Part shown: one piece after another, positions 9,252-18,267 of the stretch
Position numbering within the stretch: position 1 is the first letter of the stretch
Layout of the letters: every line of letters begins with the position of its first letter
Source: Bradyrhizobium sp. CCBAU 051011
GTDB taxonomy: Bacteria; Pseudomonadota; Alphaproteobacteria; Rhizobiales; Xanthobacteraceae
Reading direction: 5' to 3'
Assembly (NCBI RefSeq): GCF_009930815.1
Contig: NZ_CP022222.1
Location: 434,001-498,000, forward strand
Length of the DNA: 64,000 bases
Notes under the pieces: model-generated
What the model was told of the DNA's origin: nothing
Database searches by the model: none
Seen by the model: only the letters and a program-made list of their open reading frames with translations
Position numbers and translations under genes: made by a program

Positions 9252-10556
9252 TCAAATCCAGTTCTGGAAGATCATCAGGCGACTGAACGTCGCCATCGAC
9301 GTGCCTATGAACGCGGCCGATATCGGCAACATTGCGGCGAATCCAACAAAACCGATTCCGACATAGGCCCATAGCAGCCATGCCGGCGTGCTGCCGCGTT
9401 TCAAGGCATAGACCAGCGCAAGACTCGCGGTGGTCCCCGCCGGCAGATAGTAATAGATGAAGCCGAGCGTTCGCGGCAGCAGTGCCCATGCGAGGTACGG
9501 GCCGAAATAGAATGCCAGGACCAGAAAGGCATCAACCCGCCGCGTCACGATCCAGTCGCGCAGACAGATCGCGACCGCGATCAGCGCCGGCCACAGGATC
9601 AGCGGATTGCCGAGGAAGACCACGGCGGCAATCCGGTCGTCATCTACTTTGTCGAAGAGGTACCAGACCGGCCGCACCAGGAACGGCCAGGACGGCCACG
9701 AACTCATATAGGTGTGACCCGCGATCGCGGTCGTGGTGTTATCGCCAAAGATCCGCCGTTGCGCTTCCATGATGTTCGCAACCGATAATCCGTAAAGCGG
9801 AATGAAGGTTGCGAGATAGACGGCGATCGGAAGCAGCACGAAGCAGATTGCGAAATGCCACCACCTGAAATCGGGCCACAGATCGGGCCGGTACCAGTCA
9901 TCCGGCCGGGCGTCGGCGAACTGGGTGCGCCAGCTTTGCATCAGGCGGATCGCGGCGACGATGACGATGCAGACCGCGAGCACGAACAGCCCGCTCCACT
10001 TGCAGCCGACCGACAAGCCGAAGCCGATCCCGGCAAGCGCGAACCACAGATGCGGCCGCTCTGTTCGAAATCCACGCATGAACGCGGCGATCGCGAACAG
10101 GCTGAAGGTAAGCGCGAAAATATCCAGCATCGCGATCCGCGATTGCACGAACAGCATCTGGTTGAAGAAGGCGAGCAGGCTCGCTGCGATGGCCGGCCCC
10201 TGCGCTGCGAACAGCGCCAGGCCGCATAAATACACCGCGACGATGGCGAGCGATCCGAACAGCACGGCTGGATAGCGCCAGCCCAACGGCCCGTCGCCGA
10301 ACGAATGGATCGACAGCGCGATGAGCTGCTTGGCGAACGGCGGATGCATCGGATTGAGCATCGGCTCTCGCATGACAGGCTCGAGCATCTGCCGCGCCGC
10401 CGGAACGTAATGCACTTCGTCGAAGTAGAATTTTTCCGGCGCAGTGACGCCAATCAGCATCGCGAAGTGCGCAAGAACAAAAAGGACTCCCGCGATGACG
10501 CCCGTGCGCATCATCGAATTTGGCAGAATGGAAAGTGATTGGGTTGCTGGCTTCAC
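9252..10556 (-). CDS. GT-C protein mannosyltransferase-like membrane protein (PMT family)
   Basis: A 434-residue polytopic membrane protein with about 10-11 hydrophobic segments. The first extracytoplasmic loop carries the FDEVHYVPAARQM motif with the Asp-Glu pair typical of dolichyl/polyprenyl-phosphate-mannose protein mannosyltransferases, then NPMHPPFAKQLIAL. It likely moves a sugar from a polyprenyl-phosphate carrier to an exported acceptor; donor and acceptor are unknown. The start shown is GTG at 10556; ATGs at 10514 and 10511 are alternatives, none with a clear ribosome site. Transcribed divergently from the FecR gene. Confidence 0.85.
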   Translation of the reverse strand: MKPATQSLSILPNSMMRTGVIAGVLFVLAHFAMLIGVTAPEKFYFDEVHYVPAARQMLEPVMREPMLNPMHPPFAKQLIALSIHSFGDGPLGWRYPAVLFGSLAIVAVYLCGLALFAAQGPAIAASLLAFFNQMLFVQSRIAMLDIFALTFSLFAIAAFMRGFRTERPHLWFALAGIGFGLSVGCKWSGLFVLAVCIVIVAAIRLMQSWRTQFADARPDDWYRPDLWPDFRWWHFAICFVLLPIAVYLATFIPLYGLSVANIMEAQRRIFGDNTTTAIAGHTYMSSWPSWPFLVRPVWYLFDKVDDDRIAAVVFLGNPLILWPALIAVAICLRDWIVTRRVDAFLVLAFYFGPYLAWALLPRTLGFIYYYLPAGTTASLALVYALKRGSTPAWLLWAYVGIGFVGFAAMLPISAAFIGTSMATFSRLMIFQNWI

Positions 10557-10764
10557 GGGCGATCGGGCTGGAATCAGGGACTAAAAGAGATTGCGGCAAA
10601 AATGAGTGTGACGACTCCAGATTTTTATGTCCATCGCATTGAACGCATTTCGATTTCGCAATTACTAACCGATCGGCGCGTAAGCCGCACAAGTGATAAT
10701 TCTGCCACATCGCATGCGCGCGCGATCCGGTACGATGTCGGGATAAATCGATCGGTTTTTTGAA

Positions 10765-11484
10765 ATGAATTTCTGTAACTGCTTTTCTTCGCTATCTGCA
10801 ATTGGCCTGGTGACTGCGTTGATGACGGCTCCCGCGTGCGCGCAAACGCGCGTCGGCGAAGCAGCCGTCGTCAAGAATGAAGTGCTCCGCGTGGCCGGCC
10901 CCTCGACCACCCAGATCAAGGTTGGCGATGGGGTGCTGCGCGACGAGACCGTGCGCACCGGGATCGACAGCGCAACGCGGCTGGTGATGGCCGACAGCAC
11001 CAACCTCTCGCTCGGCCCCAATGCGACGCTCAAGCTGGATCGCACCGTTTTCGACGACGAGCATCACTACCGCGAGGTCGCGATACGCATGACCTCGGGC
11101 GCGTTCCGATTCGTCACCGGTCAATCGGACAAGGCCGCCTACAAGATCACGACGCCGCTGGCGACCATCGGCGTGCGCGGCACTACGCTCGATATTCTCT
11201 CGCAGCGCGGCCAGACCATCGTCAATTTGCGGGACGGCGCGGCTTCGGTCTGCACGGTCAGCTTTGAGTGCATCCAGCTTACCCGACCCGGCGACACCGC
11301 CATCATCACCTCCAGCGGTGCCGGCGGCAGGTCGACTATCAAGAAGACCAACAGCCCGCCATGGACCTTCGCCGCGACCTGCGGCGCCGCGGCCGGACTC
11401 TGCAGCACCACGCAATATGCGGATGCGTCGCCGGCCATTGTCGACGACGGCAGCGATCCCACCGGCATGCTGTGCGGGCGCTGA
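10765..11484 (+). CDS. Exported FecR-domain protein
   Basis: A 239-residue protein with a signal peptide ending at APACAQ (about residue 27) and a FecR fold over residues 50-155, including LRDETVRTG, SGAFRFVTG and the TPLATIGVRGTTLDI signature. There is no N-terminal cytoplasmic anti-sigma helix and no neighbouring ECF sigma factor, so this is not a classical FecR signalling protein. The stop lies two bases before the start of the next gene, so the two are almost certainly cotranslated. It may work with the beta-barrel protein at the outer membrane (inference). Confidence 0.83.
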   Translation: MNFCNCFSSLSAIGLVTALMTAPACAQTRVGEAAVVKNEVLRVAGPSTTQIKVGDGVLRDETVRTGIDSATRLVMADSTNLSLGPNATLKLDRTVFDDEHHYREVAIRMTSGAFRFVTGQSDKAAYKITTPLATIGVRGTTLDILSQRGQTIVNLRDGAASVCTVSFECIQLTRPGDTAIITSSGAGGRSTIKKTNSPPWTFAATCGAAAGLCSTTQYADASPAIVDDGSDPTGMLCGR

Positions 11485-11486
11485 CA

Positions 11487-12623
11487 ATGGCGAACTTCCC
11501 CCGCGGTCTTCTGCTGTCCGCAGCGCTCTTTCTGTCGCTGCTCGCGGCGCCATCATCGTCTGCGCGGGCACAGTCGCCGTCGCCGTCGCCCACTCCGGTG
11601 GAGGAATGCGTCGAGTGCTACACGCCGACGCCTACGCCGAGCCCCTCTCCCTCGCCGAGCCCTTCGGCTTCGCCTACACCGACGCCAAGCCCGACCTCGA
11701 CGCCAAGCGCCAACGCGCCGCCGTTGGCCACGCCCGGCTCGAGCGCCGGATCGATCAACGACCTCGCCGGGCAGCGCTTCAACCAGATGATCACCAACCG
11801 CGTGCTCGGCAACGTGCTGCTCGGGATCAACGAGCAGGTCAATTGCAATGATTGCATCAGCGCGTTCGGTTCGGCTGGTTCGTTCTCGGCCGGCATTCAC
11901 GGTCGCAAGAACCTGACGCCCAATCTGTCGCTGCTGGCCGGTATCGCCTACGCCCAATTCAATGAGGGCGGGTATCACGTCACCGGCGCGCCGATCGGCG
12001 CGTTCGCGCTGCGCTACGATTTTGTCGACTGGGGATCATCGCGGCCATTCTTCGATATCGGCACCATCCTGTCGCCGTTCCAGAAGGTGCGCTACTCGCG
12101 CAGCTATGCGACCAGCCTCGGCGCAGTATCGCTGGAAAGCTCGACATCGAGCGAAAACTACGCCGTGTACGGCCGCGCCGGCTGGATGAGCCGGTTTTCG
12201 CCGCGCGATGAGGCCGCAGCTTACGTCGAGGTCTGGCAGCTGTGGCAACGGGTGAAGGGCTATACCGACCCTGCGGCCGCGTACAATCCGTTCGACGCCT
12301 CGATCGCCACGGGCACCGACCGCACTAGCCTCATCAAGATCGGCGGACAATGGACGCACCTGTTCGGCTCGAGCGTCGAGGCCAACATCAACGGTGGATG
12401 GGTGCAATCCTTTGGGACGCGATCCGGCATCGTCGCCACCGTGACCGGCGACGGCACCATCGTGCCTACAATCGGCAACCAGGGCTGGTTCGAATATGGC
12501 GGCCGGCTCGGCTTCCGCATCACCAAGGGCTGGGTCGCCGATCTCTTCCTCAACGGCACCGCCGGCCCGCAGCCGATCGGCAACACGCTTCACGGCGGCA
12601 TAGGGTTGCGGATCAGTTATTAG
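11487..12623 (+). CDS. Outer-membrane beta-barrel protein with Ser/Thr-Pro linker
   Basis: A 378-residue protein starting at ATG 11487, two bases after the FecR stop. It has a signal peptide ending ARAQ, then about 50 residues of (Ser/Thr)-Pro repeats, then a long domain of alternating hydrophobic strands ending in Tyr (GIGLRISY), the signature of an outer-membrane barrel like autotransporter translocators. The linker contains a Cys pair (EECVEC) and a second pair follows (NCNDC). Upstream in-frame extensions overlap the FecR gene and are not needed. There is no separate passenger domain, so a porin-like or anchoring role is as likely as secretion. Confidence 0.8.
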   Translation: MANFPRGLLLSAALFLSLLAAPSSSARAQSPSPSPTPVEECVECYTPTPTPSPSPSPSPSASPTPTPSPTSTPSANAPPLATPGSSAGSINDLAGQRFNQMITNRVLGNVLLGINEQVNCNDCISAFGSAGSFSAGIHGRKNLTPNLSLLAGIAYAQFNEGGYHVTGAPIGAFALRYDFVDWGSSRPFFDIGTILSPFQKVRYSRSYATSLGAVSLESSTSSENYAVYGRAGWMSRFSPRDEAAAYVEVWQLWQRVKGYTDPAAAYNPFDASIATGTDRTSLIKIGGQWTHLFGSSVEANINGGWVQSFGTRSGIVATVTGDGTIVPTIGNQGWFEYGGRLGFRITKGWVADLFLNGTAGPQPIGNTLHGGIGLRISY

Positions 12624-12638
12624 AAAACGTGTAGGCCT

Positions 12639-12717
12639 GTAGGGTGGGTTAGCGCAGCGTAACCCACCGTCTTTCTTCGCGCGTCGGTGGGTTACGCCTT
12701 CGGTTAACCCACCCTAC
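12639..12717. repeat. Nested palindromic intergenic repeat
   Basis: Outer arms GTAGGGTGGGTTA and TAACCCACCCTAC are reverse complements. Each side contains an inner GGTGGGTTA/TAACCCACC palindrome, so the unit can fold as one long or two short hairpins. It sits between two convergent genes and may act as a bidirectional terminator. Confidence 0.8.
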
Positions 12718-12724
12718 GATCCTC

Positions 12725-13213
12725 CTACGCCGCGCTCTTGCCCTCATATGCGCGCTTCAGGCCTTCAACATCGAGCTTGACCATCCCGAGCAGCGCCTGC
12801 ATGGCCCGCTTCGCGCCGGCGGAATCCGAACCACCGAGATATGTCGGCAGCGCACTTGGCACGATCTGCCACGAGACACCGAAGCGATCCTTCAGCCAGC
12901 CACATTTGCTGGGCTCGCCGCCATTCGCCAGCAGCGCATCCCAAAGCCGGTCGACCTCGGCCTGGTCGGCACAGTCGATCTTGAAAGAGACCGCGTGCGT
13001 ATGTTCCAGCTTCATGCCGCCGTTCAGCGCCATGAAGCTCTGGCCGGCCAGCGTGAATTCGACCACCAGCACCGTGCCGGCCTGTCCGGGAGGGCCGTCG
13101 ATCGGATTGCGCTGGATCTTCGTGATCCGGGAATCCGGCACCAGTGAAACATAGAGGTTCGCAGCCTCCTCAGCCTCGCCGTTGAACCACAAGCAGGGAG
13201 AAATCTTGGACAT
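12725..13213 (-). CDS. VOC-superfamily protein, PhnB-like
   Basis: A 162-residue protein matching the 3-dmu-9_3-mt/PhnB type: SKISPCLWFNGEAEEAANLY at the start, SRITKIQRNP, GQSFMALNGG and a terminal KLDVEGLKRAYEG. The family has a vicinal-oxygen-chelate fold, and most members have no proven reaction. The ATG at 13213 has GGAG eight bases upstream; the longer frame to 13282 is less likely. It forms a pair with the upstream VOC gene on the same strand, 28 bases apart. Confidence 0.85.
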   Translation of the reverse strand: MSKISPCLWFNGEAEEAANLYVSLVPDSRITKIQRNPIDGPPGQAGTVLVVEFTLAGQSFMALNGGMKLEHTHAVSFKIDCADQAEVDRLWDALLANGGEPSKCGWLKDRFGVSWQIVPSALPTYLGGSDSAGAKRAMQALLGMVKLDVEGLKRAYEGKSAA

Positions 13214-13241
13214 GGATAAACTCCGGTTGCTGATTCGATTG

Positions 13242-13667
13242 TCAGGCGGTTGCGGACTGCGCAGCGGTTGCAGCCGCAACATCCATCCACATCACTTCCC
13301 AATGGTGGCCATCGGGATCTTCGAAGCTGCGGCCGTACATGAAGCCATAATCCTGCTTCGGACCCGGATCGGCACCGCCGCCCGCGCTTTGCGCCTTGCG
13401 GACCATGTCGTCCACCGCATCACGGCTGTCGGCTGAAAGGCAGATCAGAACCTGGCTGGTGGCCTTGGCGTCGGCGATCTTCTTCGAGGTGAACTGGCGG
13501 TATTTGTCGTGCGTCAGCAGCATGACGTAGATCGTTTCGGAGAAAACCATGCAGGACGCCGTATCGTCGGAGAACTGCGGGTTCTTTTCGCCGCCGATCG
13601 CCTGATAGAAGGCGGTCGAACGGGCGAGATCGCTGACCGGCAGGTTGACGAAGATCATTTTGGCCAT
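13242..13667 (-). CDS. VOC-superfamily glyoxalase-like protein
   Basis: A 141-residue single-domain VOC protein: MAKMIFVNLPVSDLARST at the N-terminus and a C-terminal SFEDPDGHHWEVMWM block that carries family metal ligands (His, Glu). Related proteins are annotated as lactoylglutathione lyases or resistance proteins, but the substrate cannot be assigned. It likely forms an operon with the PhnB-like gene downstream. Confidence 0.85.
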   Translation of the reverse strand: MAKMIFVNLPVSDLARSTAFYQAIGGEKNPQFSDDTASCMVFSETIYVMLLTHDKYRQFTSKKIADAKATSQVLICLSADSRDAVDDMVRKAQSAGGGADPGPKQDYGFMYGRSFEDPDGHHWEVMWMDVAAATAAQSATA

Positions 13668-13796
13668 AAGTGGGCTCCTTTTCGCGGGGTTCGGGCATAG
13701 GACGAACGGACGGGGACGGGTCCGACATCCCTTTCAAATTATTTTTTCAGGCGGCGAACTGACGCGCGATCACCGGAAGCCGGCCGCGAACGGCCG

Positions 13797-14534
13797 CTAC
13801 CTGCCCTTGAATTCGGGCTTGCGCTTTTCGGCGAACGCCTTGACGCCTTCCTTGAGGTCATCGCTGTCCCTGATGACATCGAGCAGCCGGCGCGCGTCGG
13901 CGACCGTTTCCAGCGGGCCCTTCGGCATGGACTCGCGGGCGAGCTTTTTCAACGCCCGCACCACCAGCGGCGCATTGGCGGCGATCTTGGCCGCCATTTC
14001 CTGGGCGAGCGCGACATGCTGTCCCTTCGGGGCAACCTTGTTGACGAAGCCGATCTGGTAAGCTCGTTCTGCCGACATTTCCTCGCCGACCAGCAAAAAC
14101 TCCATCGCGATCTTGTGCGGCATGCGCGCCATCACCGAGGAGACGCCGCCGGCGGTGGTGCCGATCTTGCCCTCGGGGTAGATGAAGCGCGTCGTCTCCG
14201 ACGCCACGCACATGTCGGCCATCTGGACCAGCACGAAGGCACCGCCGACGACCCAGCCAGATGTCGCGGCGATGACAGGCTTGTCCAGTTCGACTCCCAA
14301 GCCCGGCACGGCGTGCCACATGTTGACGGGAAGATCCCTGACGTCGGCGCCGACCGAAAAATATTTCTCTTCGGACGATGCGAGCACGACAACGCGGTCG
14401 TCGCTTTCGTGAAAGCGGAGCCAGGCTTCGCGCAGTTCATCACACAACGCATTATTGAGCGCGTTGTGCGCCGAGGCGCGATCCATGGTGATGGTGGCGA
14501 CGTGGCCCGCGCTCTCGTAGCGAACAAGCTTCAT
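13797..14534 (-). CDS. Enoyl-CoA hydratase/isomerase family protein
   Basis: A 245-residue crotonase-fold protein. The oxyanion-hole segments are visible as YFSVGADVRDL and GWVVGGAFVLVQMADM, followed by IYPEGKIGTTAGG. The residues at the two usual catalytic Glu positions are not clearly conserved, so hydratase activity is uncertain and a dehydratase, isomerase or hydrolase role is possible. I chose ATG 14534 (MKLVRYES) over an eight-residue extension. It lies downstream of the cupin gene and may be cotranscribed with it. Confidence 0.85.
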   Translation of the reverse strand: MKLVRYESAGHVATITMDRASAHNALNNALCDELREAWLRFHESDDRVVVLASSEEKYFSVGADVRDLPVNMWHAVPGLGVELDKPVIAATSGWVVGGAFVLVQMADMCVASETTRFIYPEGKIGTTAGGVSSVMARMPHKIAMEFLLVGEEMSAERAYQIGFVNKVAPKGQHVALAQEMAAKIAANAPLVVRALKKLARESMPKGPLETVADARRLLDVIRDSDDLKEGVKAFAEKRKPEFKGR

Positions 14535-14579
14535 GGGATTTCCCCGCGCGATCCGCACCAGGGCGGCGTTTGTTGTTTC

Positions 14580-15098
14580 TTATTTCTTCTCAGCGGGATC
14601 GCGGTGCACCGGGTCGACCCACAGCACGGTCTCCGGCTTTTCCACCGGCTCGATGTCGAGGTTGATCGCCACCGCCTCGCCGTCCGAGCGCACCAGCACG
14701 CATTCCAGCACCTCGTCGGGGCTGGCGTTGATCTCCTGATGCGGCACGTAAGGCGGCACGAAGATGAAGTCGCCGGGACCGGCTTCCGCGGTGAACTGCA
14801 GATGCTCGCCCCAGCGCATCCGCGCCTTGCCCTTCACGACATAGATGATGCTTTCGAGATGGCCGTGATGATGCGCTCCGGTCTTGGCGTCGGGCTTAAT
14901 GGTAACCGTGCCCGCCCACAATTTCTGCGCGCCGACGCGGGCGAAATTGATCGCGGCCTTGCGGTCCATGCCGGCGGTCGAGGGCACATTGGGATCGAGC
15001 TGATTGCCGGGAATGACGCGGACGCCGTCATGCTTCCAGCGCTCGGCATCGTCATGAGAATGATCGTGGGAATGGGTGTGATCGCGAGTGCCGCTCAT
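14580..15098 (-). CDS. Cupin-domain metal-binding protein
   Basis: A 172-residue single-domain cupin. Motif 1 is GAHHHGHLESI, supplying His and Glu metal ligands; motif 2 is PGDFIFVPPYVPHQ. The N-terminus is unusually His-rich (HTHSHDHSHDD), which may bind metal on its own. No substrate can be assigned. It lies 45 bases upstream of the crotonase-family gene on the same strand, so the two are probably cotranscribed. Confidence 0.85.
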   Translation of the reverse strand: MSGTRDHTHSHDHSHDDAERWKHDGVRVIPGNQLDPNVPSTAGMDRKAAINFARVGAQKLWAGTVTIKPDAKTGAHHHGHLESIIYVVKGKARMRWGEHLQFTAEAGPGDFIFVPPYVPHQEINASPDEVLECVLVRSDGEAVAINLDIEPVEKPETVLWVDPVHRDPAEKK

Positions 15099-15204
15099 CT
15101 TGTTGCTTTCTCAATGGCCTGATTGCCCGAACGGTACATAAATCCTCGATGGCAAACCAGCCAAATCGAGGAACTTTTGAGCCGGTCTTGTATGCGCGTT
15201 CTTC

Positions 15205-15375
15205 TTACCTCCCCCCGCCTGCCGGGAGAGGTCGGATTGCACGCAGTGCAATCCGGGCGAGGGGTACAGGTCTATCGGAAAAATCTCATCGGGCGGAGAG
15301 AGCCCCTCACCCCAACCCTCCAAGAGCGAGCTTCGCTCGTCTCGACCCCGCAAGAGCGGGGCGAGGGAGCGCAGA
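15205..15375. repeat. Cluster of short intergenic palindromes
   Basis: GGATTGCAC-GCA-GTGCAATCC (15234-15254) is a perfect hairpin. It is followed by GAGCGA-GCT-TCGCTC and CCCCGC-AAGA-GCGGGG between about 15324 and 15362. The block fills the gap between two minus-strand genes. Such mosaics are typical intergenic repeats in this group; no gene is seen. Confidence 0.7.
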
Positions 15376-15377
15376 GA

Positions 15378-16361
15378 CTACCGCCGCGCCCTCCCCACCA
15401 CATTCGGGTTGACCACGTTGATGGGTGAACCGGCGGCGTAGGCTGTGATCTGGTCAAAGATATCCGTGAACTGGATTTCGTATTCGTCGCGCGAGACGTA
15501 GCCGAGATGCGGCGTGCAGACCACGTTGTCCATGGTCAGCAGGGGATCGCTGACGTCGCGCAGCGGTTCCTTCTCGTAGACGTCGACCGCCGCCATGCCG
15601 GGACGCCCGGCGCGTAGCGCATTGACCAGTGCGTTCGGCTCGATCAGTGGCGCGCGGCTGGTGTTGACCAGCAGCGCCGTCGGCTTCATGCGTGCGAGAT
15701 CTTCGGCCTTGACGATGCCGCGCGTGGCATCGACGAGGCGCATGTGCAGCGACAGCACGTCGCAGCGCTCAAAGAAATCAGCCTTGCTGGCGGCGGTCGC
15801 GTATCCGTCGGCGCGGGCCTTCGCCATGGCCGGCTCGCGCGCCCATACCAGCACGTTCATGCCGAACGCCTTGCCGTAGCCAGCAACGACGGCGCCGATC
15901 CGGCCGTAACCATAGATGCCCAGCGTCCTGCCGCGCAGCGTATGGCCGACGCCGATCTGCCATTTGCCGGCCTTCAGCGCCGCCATCTGCTGCGGAATGG
16001 CGCGCATCGCCGCCAGGATCAAGCCCCAGGTGAATTCGGCGGTGGCATAGGAGGGTGTATCGGCGTGCTGGCTCGACGACACGATAATGCCGAGCCCGGT
16101 GCAGGTATCGATGTCGATATGCGGATAGACGCTACGCTGGCTGATCAGCTTCAGCTTCGGCAGCCGCTCCAGTAGCGGCGTGCGGATCTGTGTCCGCTCG
16201 CGGATCAAGACCAGCGCTTCGGTATCCTTCAGGCGCTCCGCCAGCAGACCCACATCCTGGACGTGATCGTTCCAGATCGTGACGTCGTGCCCGGCGAGCT
16301 TACGAAAACAGTCGAGGGTGCGCACCGTGTCGAAATAATCGTCGAGGATCGAGATCTTCAC
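15378..16361 (-). CDS. D-2-hydroxyacid dehydrogenase family protein
   Basis: A 327-residue NAD-dependent dehydrogenase of the phosphoglycerate dehydrogenase/formate dehydrogenase fold. The Rossmann motif is [10 protein letters not shown] (about 145-154). The catalytic Arg is in [12 protein letters not shown], the Glu in VDVYEKEPL and the His in TPHLGYVS. The start is GTG at 16361 with GGGAG upstream. It lacks the C-terminal ACT domain of serine-pathway SerA enzymes, so it is probably a catabolic or 2-ketoacid reductase type; the substrate is unknown. Confidence 0.88.
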   Translation of the reverse strand: MKISILDDYFDTVRTLDCFRKLAGHDVTIWNDHVQDVGLLAERLKDTEALVLIRERTQIRTPLLERLPKLKLISQRSVYPHIDIDTCTGLGIIVSSSQHADTPSYATAEFTWGLILAAMRAIPQQMAALKAGKWQIGVGHTLRGRTLGIYGYGRIGAVVAGYGKAFGMNVLVWAREPAMAKARADGYATAASKADFFERCDVLSLHMRLVDATRGIVKAEDLARMKPTALLVNTSRAPLIEPNALVNALRAGRPGMAAVDVYEKEPLRDVSDPLLTMDNVVCTPHLGYVSRDEYEIQFTDIFDQITAYAAGSPINVVNPNVVGRARR

Positions 16362-16384
16362 GATGCGCTCCCATCAATGCGCAG

Positions 16385-16843
16385 CTATTTCACCGCCAGC
16401 AATTCGACGTCGAACATCAGCGTCGCATTCGGCGGAATGACGCCGCCGGCGCCGCGCGCGCCGTAGCCGAGCGCGGGCGGAATGATCAGCGTGCGCTTGC
16501 CGCCAACCTTCATCGAGGCGACGCCCTCATCCCAACCGCCGATCACCTGGCGCTGGCCGATCTTGAACTCGAACGGCTCGTTGCGGTCGACCGAAGAGTC
16601 GAATTTCTTGCCCTTCTGGCCATTTTCGTAAAGCCATCCGGTATAGTGCATGACGCAAGTCTGGCCGGTCTTCGGCGAGGCGCCGGTGCCTTCCTTGCTG
16701 TCGATGATCTGCAAGCCTGAAGCTGTGGTCATGGGTTTTCCTGCGGTCTGGGCCGATGCCATCCTAATGGCAGCGGGCGTGGAAACCGCCGCTGCCACGG
16801 CGGCACATGCGGTCCGGATAATCGTGAGTCGGGAGAAGCGCAT
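16385..16843 (-). CDS. FKBP-type peptidyl-prolyl cis-trans isomerase, exported
   Basis: A 152-residue protein with a signal sequence (residues 1-32, ending MASAQ) and one FKBP domain: VMHYTGWLYENGQKGKKFDS, the VIGGWDEGVASMKVGGKR core, and IPPALGYGARGAGGVIPPNA. It catalyses proline isomerisation during folding, probably in the periplasm. The ATG at 16843 has GAGG upstream; the longer reading to 16906 would bury the signal peptide. Confidence 0.9.
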   Translation of the reverse strand: MRFSRLTIIRTACAAVAAAVSTPAAIRMASAQTAGKPMTTASGLQIIDSKEGTGASPKTGQTCVMHYTGWLYENGQKGKKFDSSVDRNEPFEFKIGQRQVIGGWDEGVASMKVGGKRTLIIPPALGYGARGAGGVIPPNATLMFDVELLAVK

Positions 16844-16909
16844 CTCAGTATACCTCGTTCGAGAGACCGACGTCTCTAGCGCAGAGCGGGCGGTTTCCCT
16901 AGCCATTTT

Positions 16910-18184
16910 TCAGCGGCCAGCCATGCTGTCATCGCGATCGATGGCGAATTCGTGCAGCAGCGGCGAGGTTTTTCCGGCGATCAGATCGCCGATCAATCGT
17001 GCAGCGAGAAAACTGAACGTGATGCCGTTGCCGCCATAGCCGTAGGCCGCATAGATGCCCTTGGCGTCGGGGACCGGACCGACCAGCGGCAATCCATCAT
17101 GCGTGGTGCCGAACGTGCCCGCCCAGCGGATTTCGACCTCGGTCTTTGCCGCCGGCCAGAGCGCGGCTAGCCTTCTTGCGAGGATGACTGATTTTTCGGA
17201 AATCAGGCGGTCACGCGCTTCCGGCTCGACAATCTCCGTGCTGTCTTCGCCGCCGATGATAATGCGTCCGGCCCGCGTCGTTCGCGCATAGAGATAATCC
17301 TTCGCGTCCTCCCAGATCAGCGTGCCACCGTTCCAGACGCTTTGCGGCTGCGGAACGGTCGCGATCGCCCAGCTCGACGACACCGCGTGCACGGAAGACT
17401 GCACGATGTCGGGCATGACGTAACCGGTGGCGAGAACGACAGATGACGCCTCAATCTCGCGGTCGTTGGAAAGACGGACGTTGACCGTGCGCCCGGCGGC
17501 ATCGAACACAACGGCCTCCGCTTCGAACCGCCGCGCCCCGCGCGCCATCGCAGCCTCGAGCATCCCATGCGCCAGTTGCACGGGATCCGCATCGGCCGCA
17601 CCCGAGGAGATGATCGCACCGGCACGCACAATGCCAAAGCTGTCGCGCAGTCTGCCGTGATCCAGAAACTCGCCCGGCAGGCCGGCGCGCATCCGCCGGC
17701 GGTGCTCCTCCATCAGATCAACGCTGTTCTCGTTCGCCGCGAGATAGAGCGAGTTCTTCTCCCGCATGCCGCAGACAATGCCGAGCTCGGCCACCAGCGA
17801 TTTCAGGCCGGCGACGGCCTCGAAGCTGGCGCGATAGACCCGCGCGGCGCGCTCGAAGCCGCAAGCCTCGCTCAGGTCCCGCAGCGGCTGGTCGATTTCC
17901 CACAGCAGCATCGAGGTCGAGGCCGCGGTGCTGCCGCGGCCAGGCAGCTCGCGATCGATGATCACGACATCCAGGCCCCGACGCGTCAGGCGTTCGGCGA
18001 CCATCGAGCCGGTGATGCCGGCGCCGACGATCAGTGCGTCGCATTTTATATTTTCGCTGAGTTCGAGACGCGCGTGCTGTCCCGCCCTCGCAAACCAGGG
18101 CGAACGACCGCCGTGCAGGTCGGCCTGATCGAAATCCTCGGGACCGAGTGAGCTGATGATCGCCCCCTGAAAACAGGCGGCCAT
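16910..18184 (-). CDS. FAD-dependent oxidoreductase (DAO/glycine oxidase-like)
   Basis: A 424-residue flavoprotein. The dinucleotide-binding motif is ALIVGAGITGSMVAERL (about residues 50-66), followed by the acidic strand end VVIIDRELPGRGSTAAST. The C-terminal FAD contact GYGGNGITFSFLAARLI is also present. The family oxidises amine groups of amino acids and sarcosine-like compounds and passes electrons to oxygen or an acceptor. An extra 45-residue N-terminal segment precedes the Rossmann fold. The substrate is unassigned. The gene stands alone between the FKBP and gamma-glutamyltransferase genes. Confidence 0.87.
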   Translation of the reverse strand: MAACFQGAIISSLGPEDFDQADLHGGRSPWFARAGQHARLELSENIKCDALIVGAGITGSMVAERLTRRGLDVVIIDRELPGRGSTAASTSMLLWEIDQPLRDLSEACGFERAARVYRASFEAVAGLKSLVAELGIVCGMREKNSLYLAANENSVDLMEEHRRRMRAGLPGEFLDHGRLRDSFGIVRAGAIISSGAADADPVQLAHGMLEAAMARGARRFEAEAVVFDAAGRTVNVRLSNDREIEASSVVLATGYVMPDIVQSSVHAVSSSWAIATVPQPQSVWNGGTLIWEDAKDYLYARTTRAGRIIIGGEDSTEIVEPEARDRLISEKSVILARRLAALWPAAKTEVEIRWAGTFGTTHDGLPLVGPVPDAKGIYAAYGYGGNGITFSFLAARLIGDLIAGKTSPLLHEFAIDRDDSMAGR

Positions 18185-18267
18185 CTCCTGGCAAAGAGGA
18201 CGGCCCGCCGCATCGTCCTAACGAATGCGAGGGGCTTGCGGTTCCGGCGACGAAGACCCCGCTGGGC

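Noticed and set aside
11268..11486. A longer start for the beta-barrel protein inside the FecR gene
   Set aside because: The extension is rich in His and Arg out of frame with FecR, and the ATG at 11487 directly precedes a good signal peptide.
11580..11730. A tandem DNA repeat or CRISPR-like array
   Set aside because: The periodicity comes from Ser/Thr-Pro codons in the linker of the barrel protein; there are no spacers.
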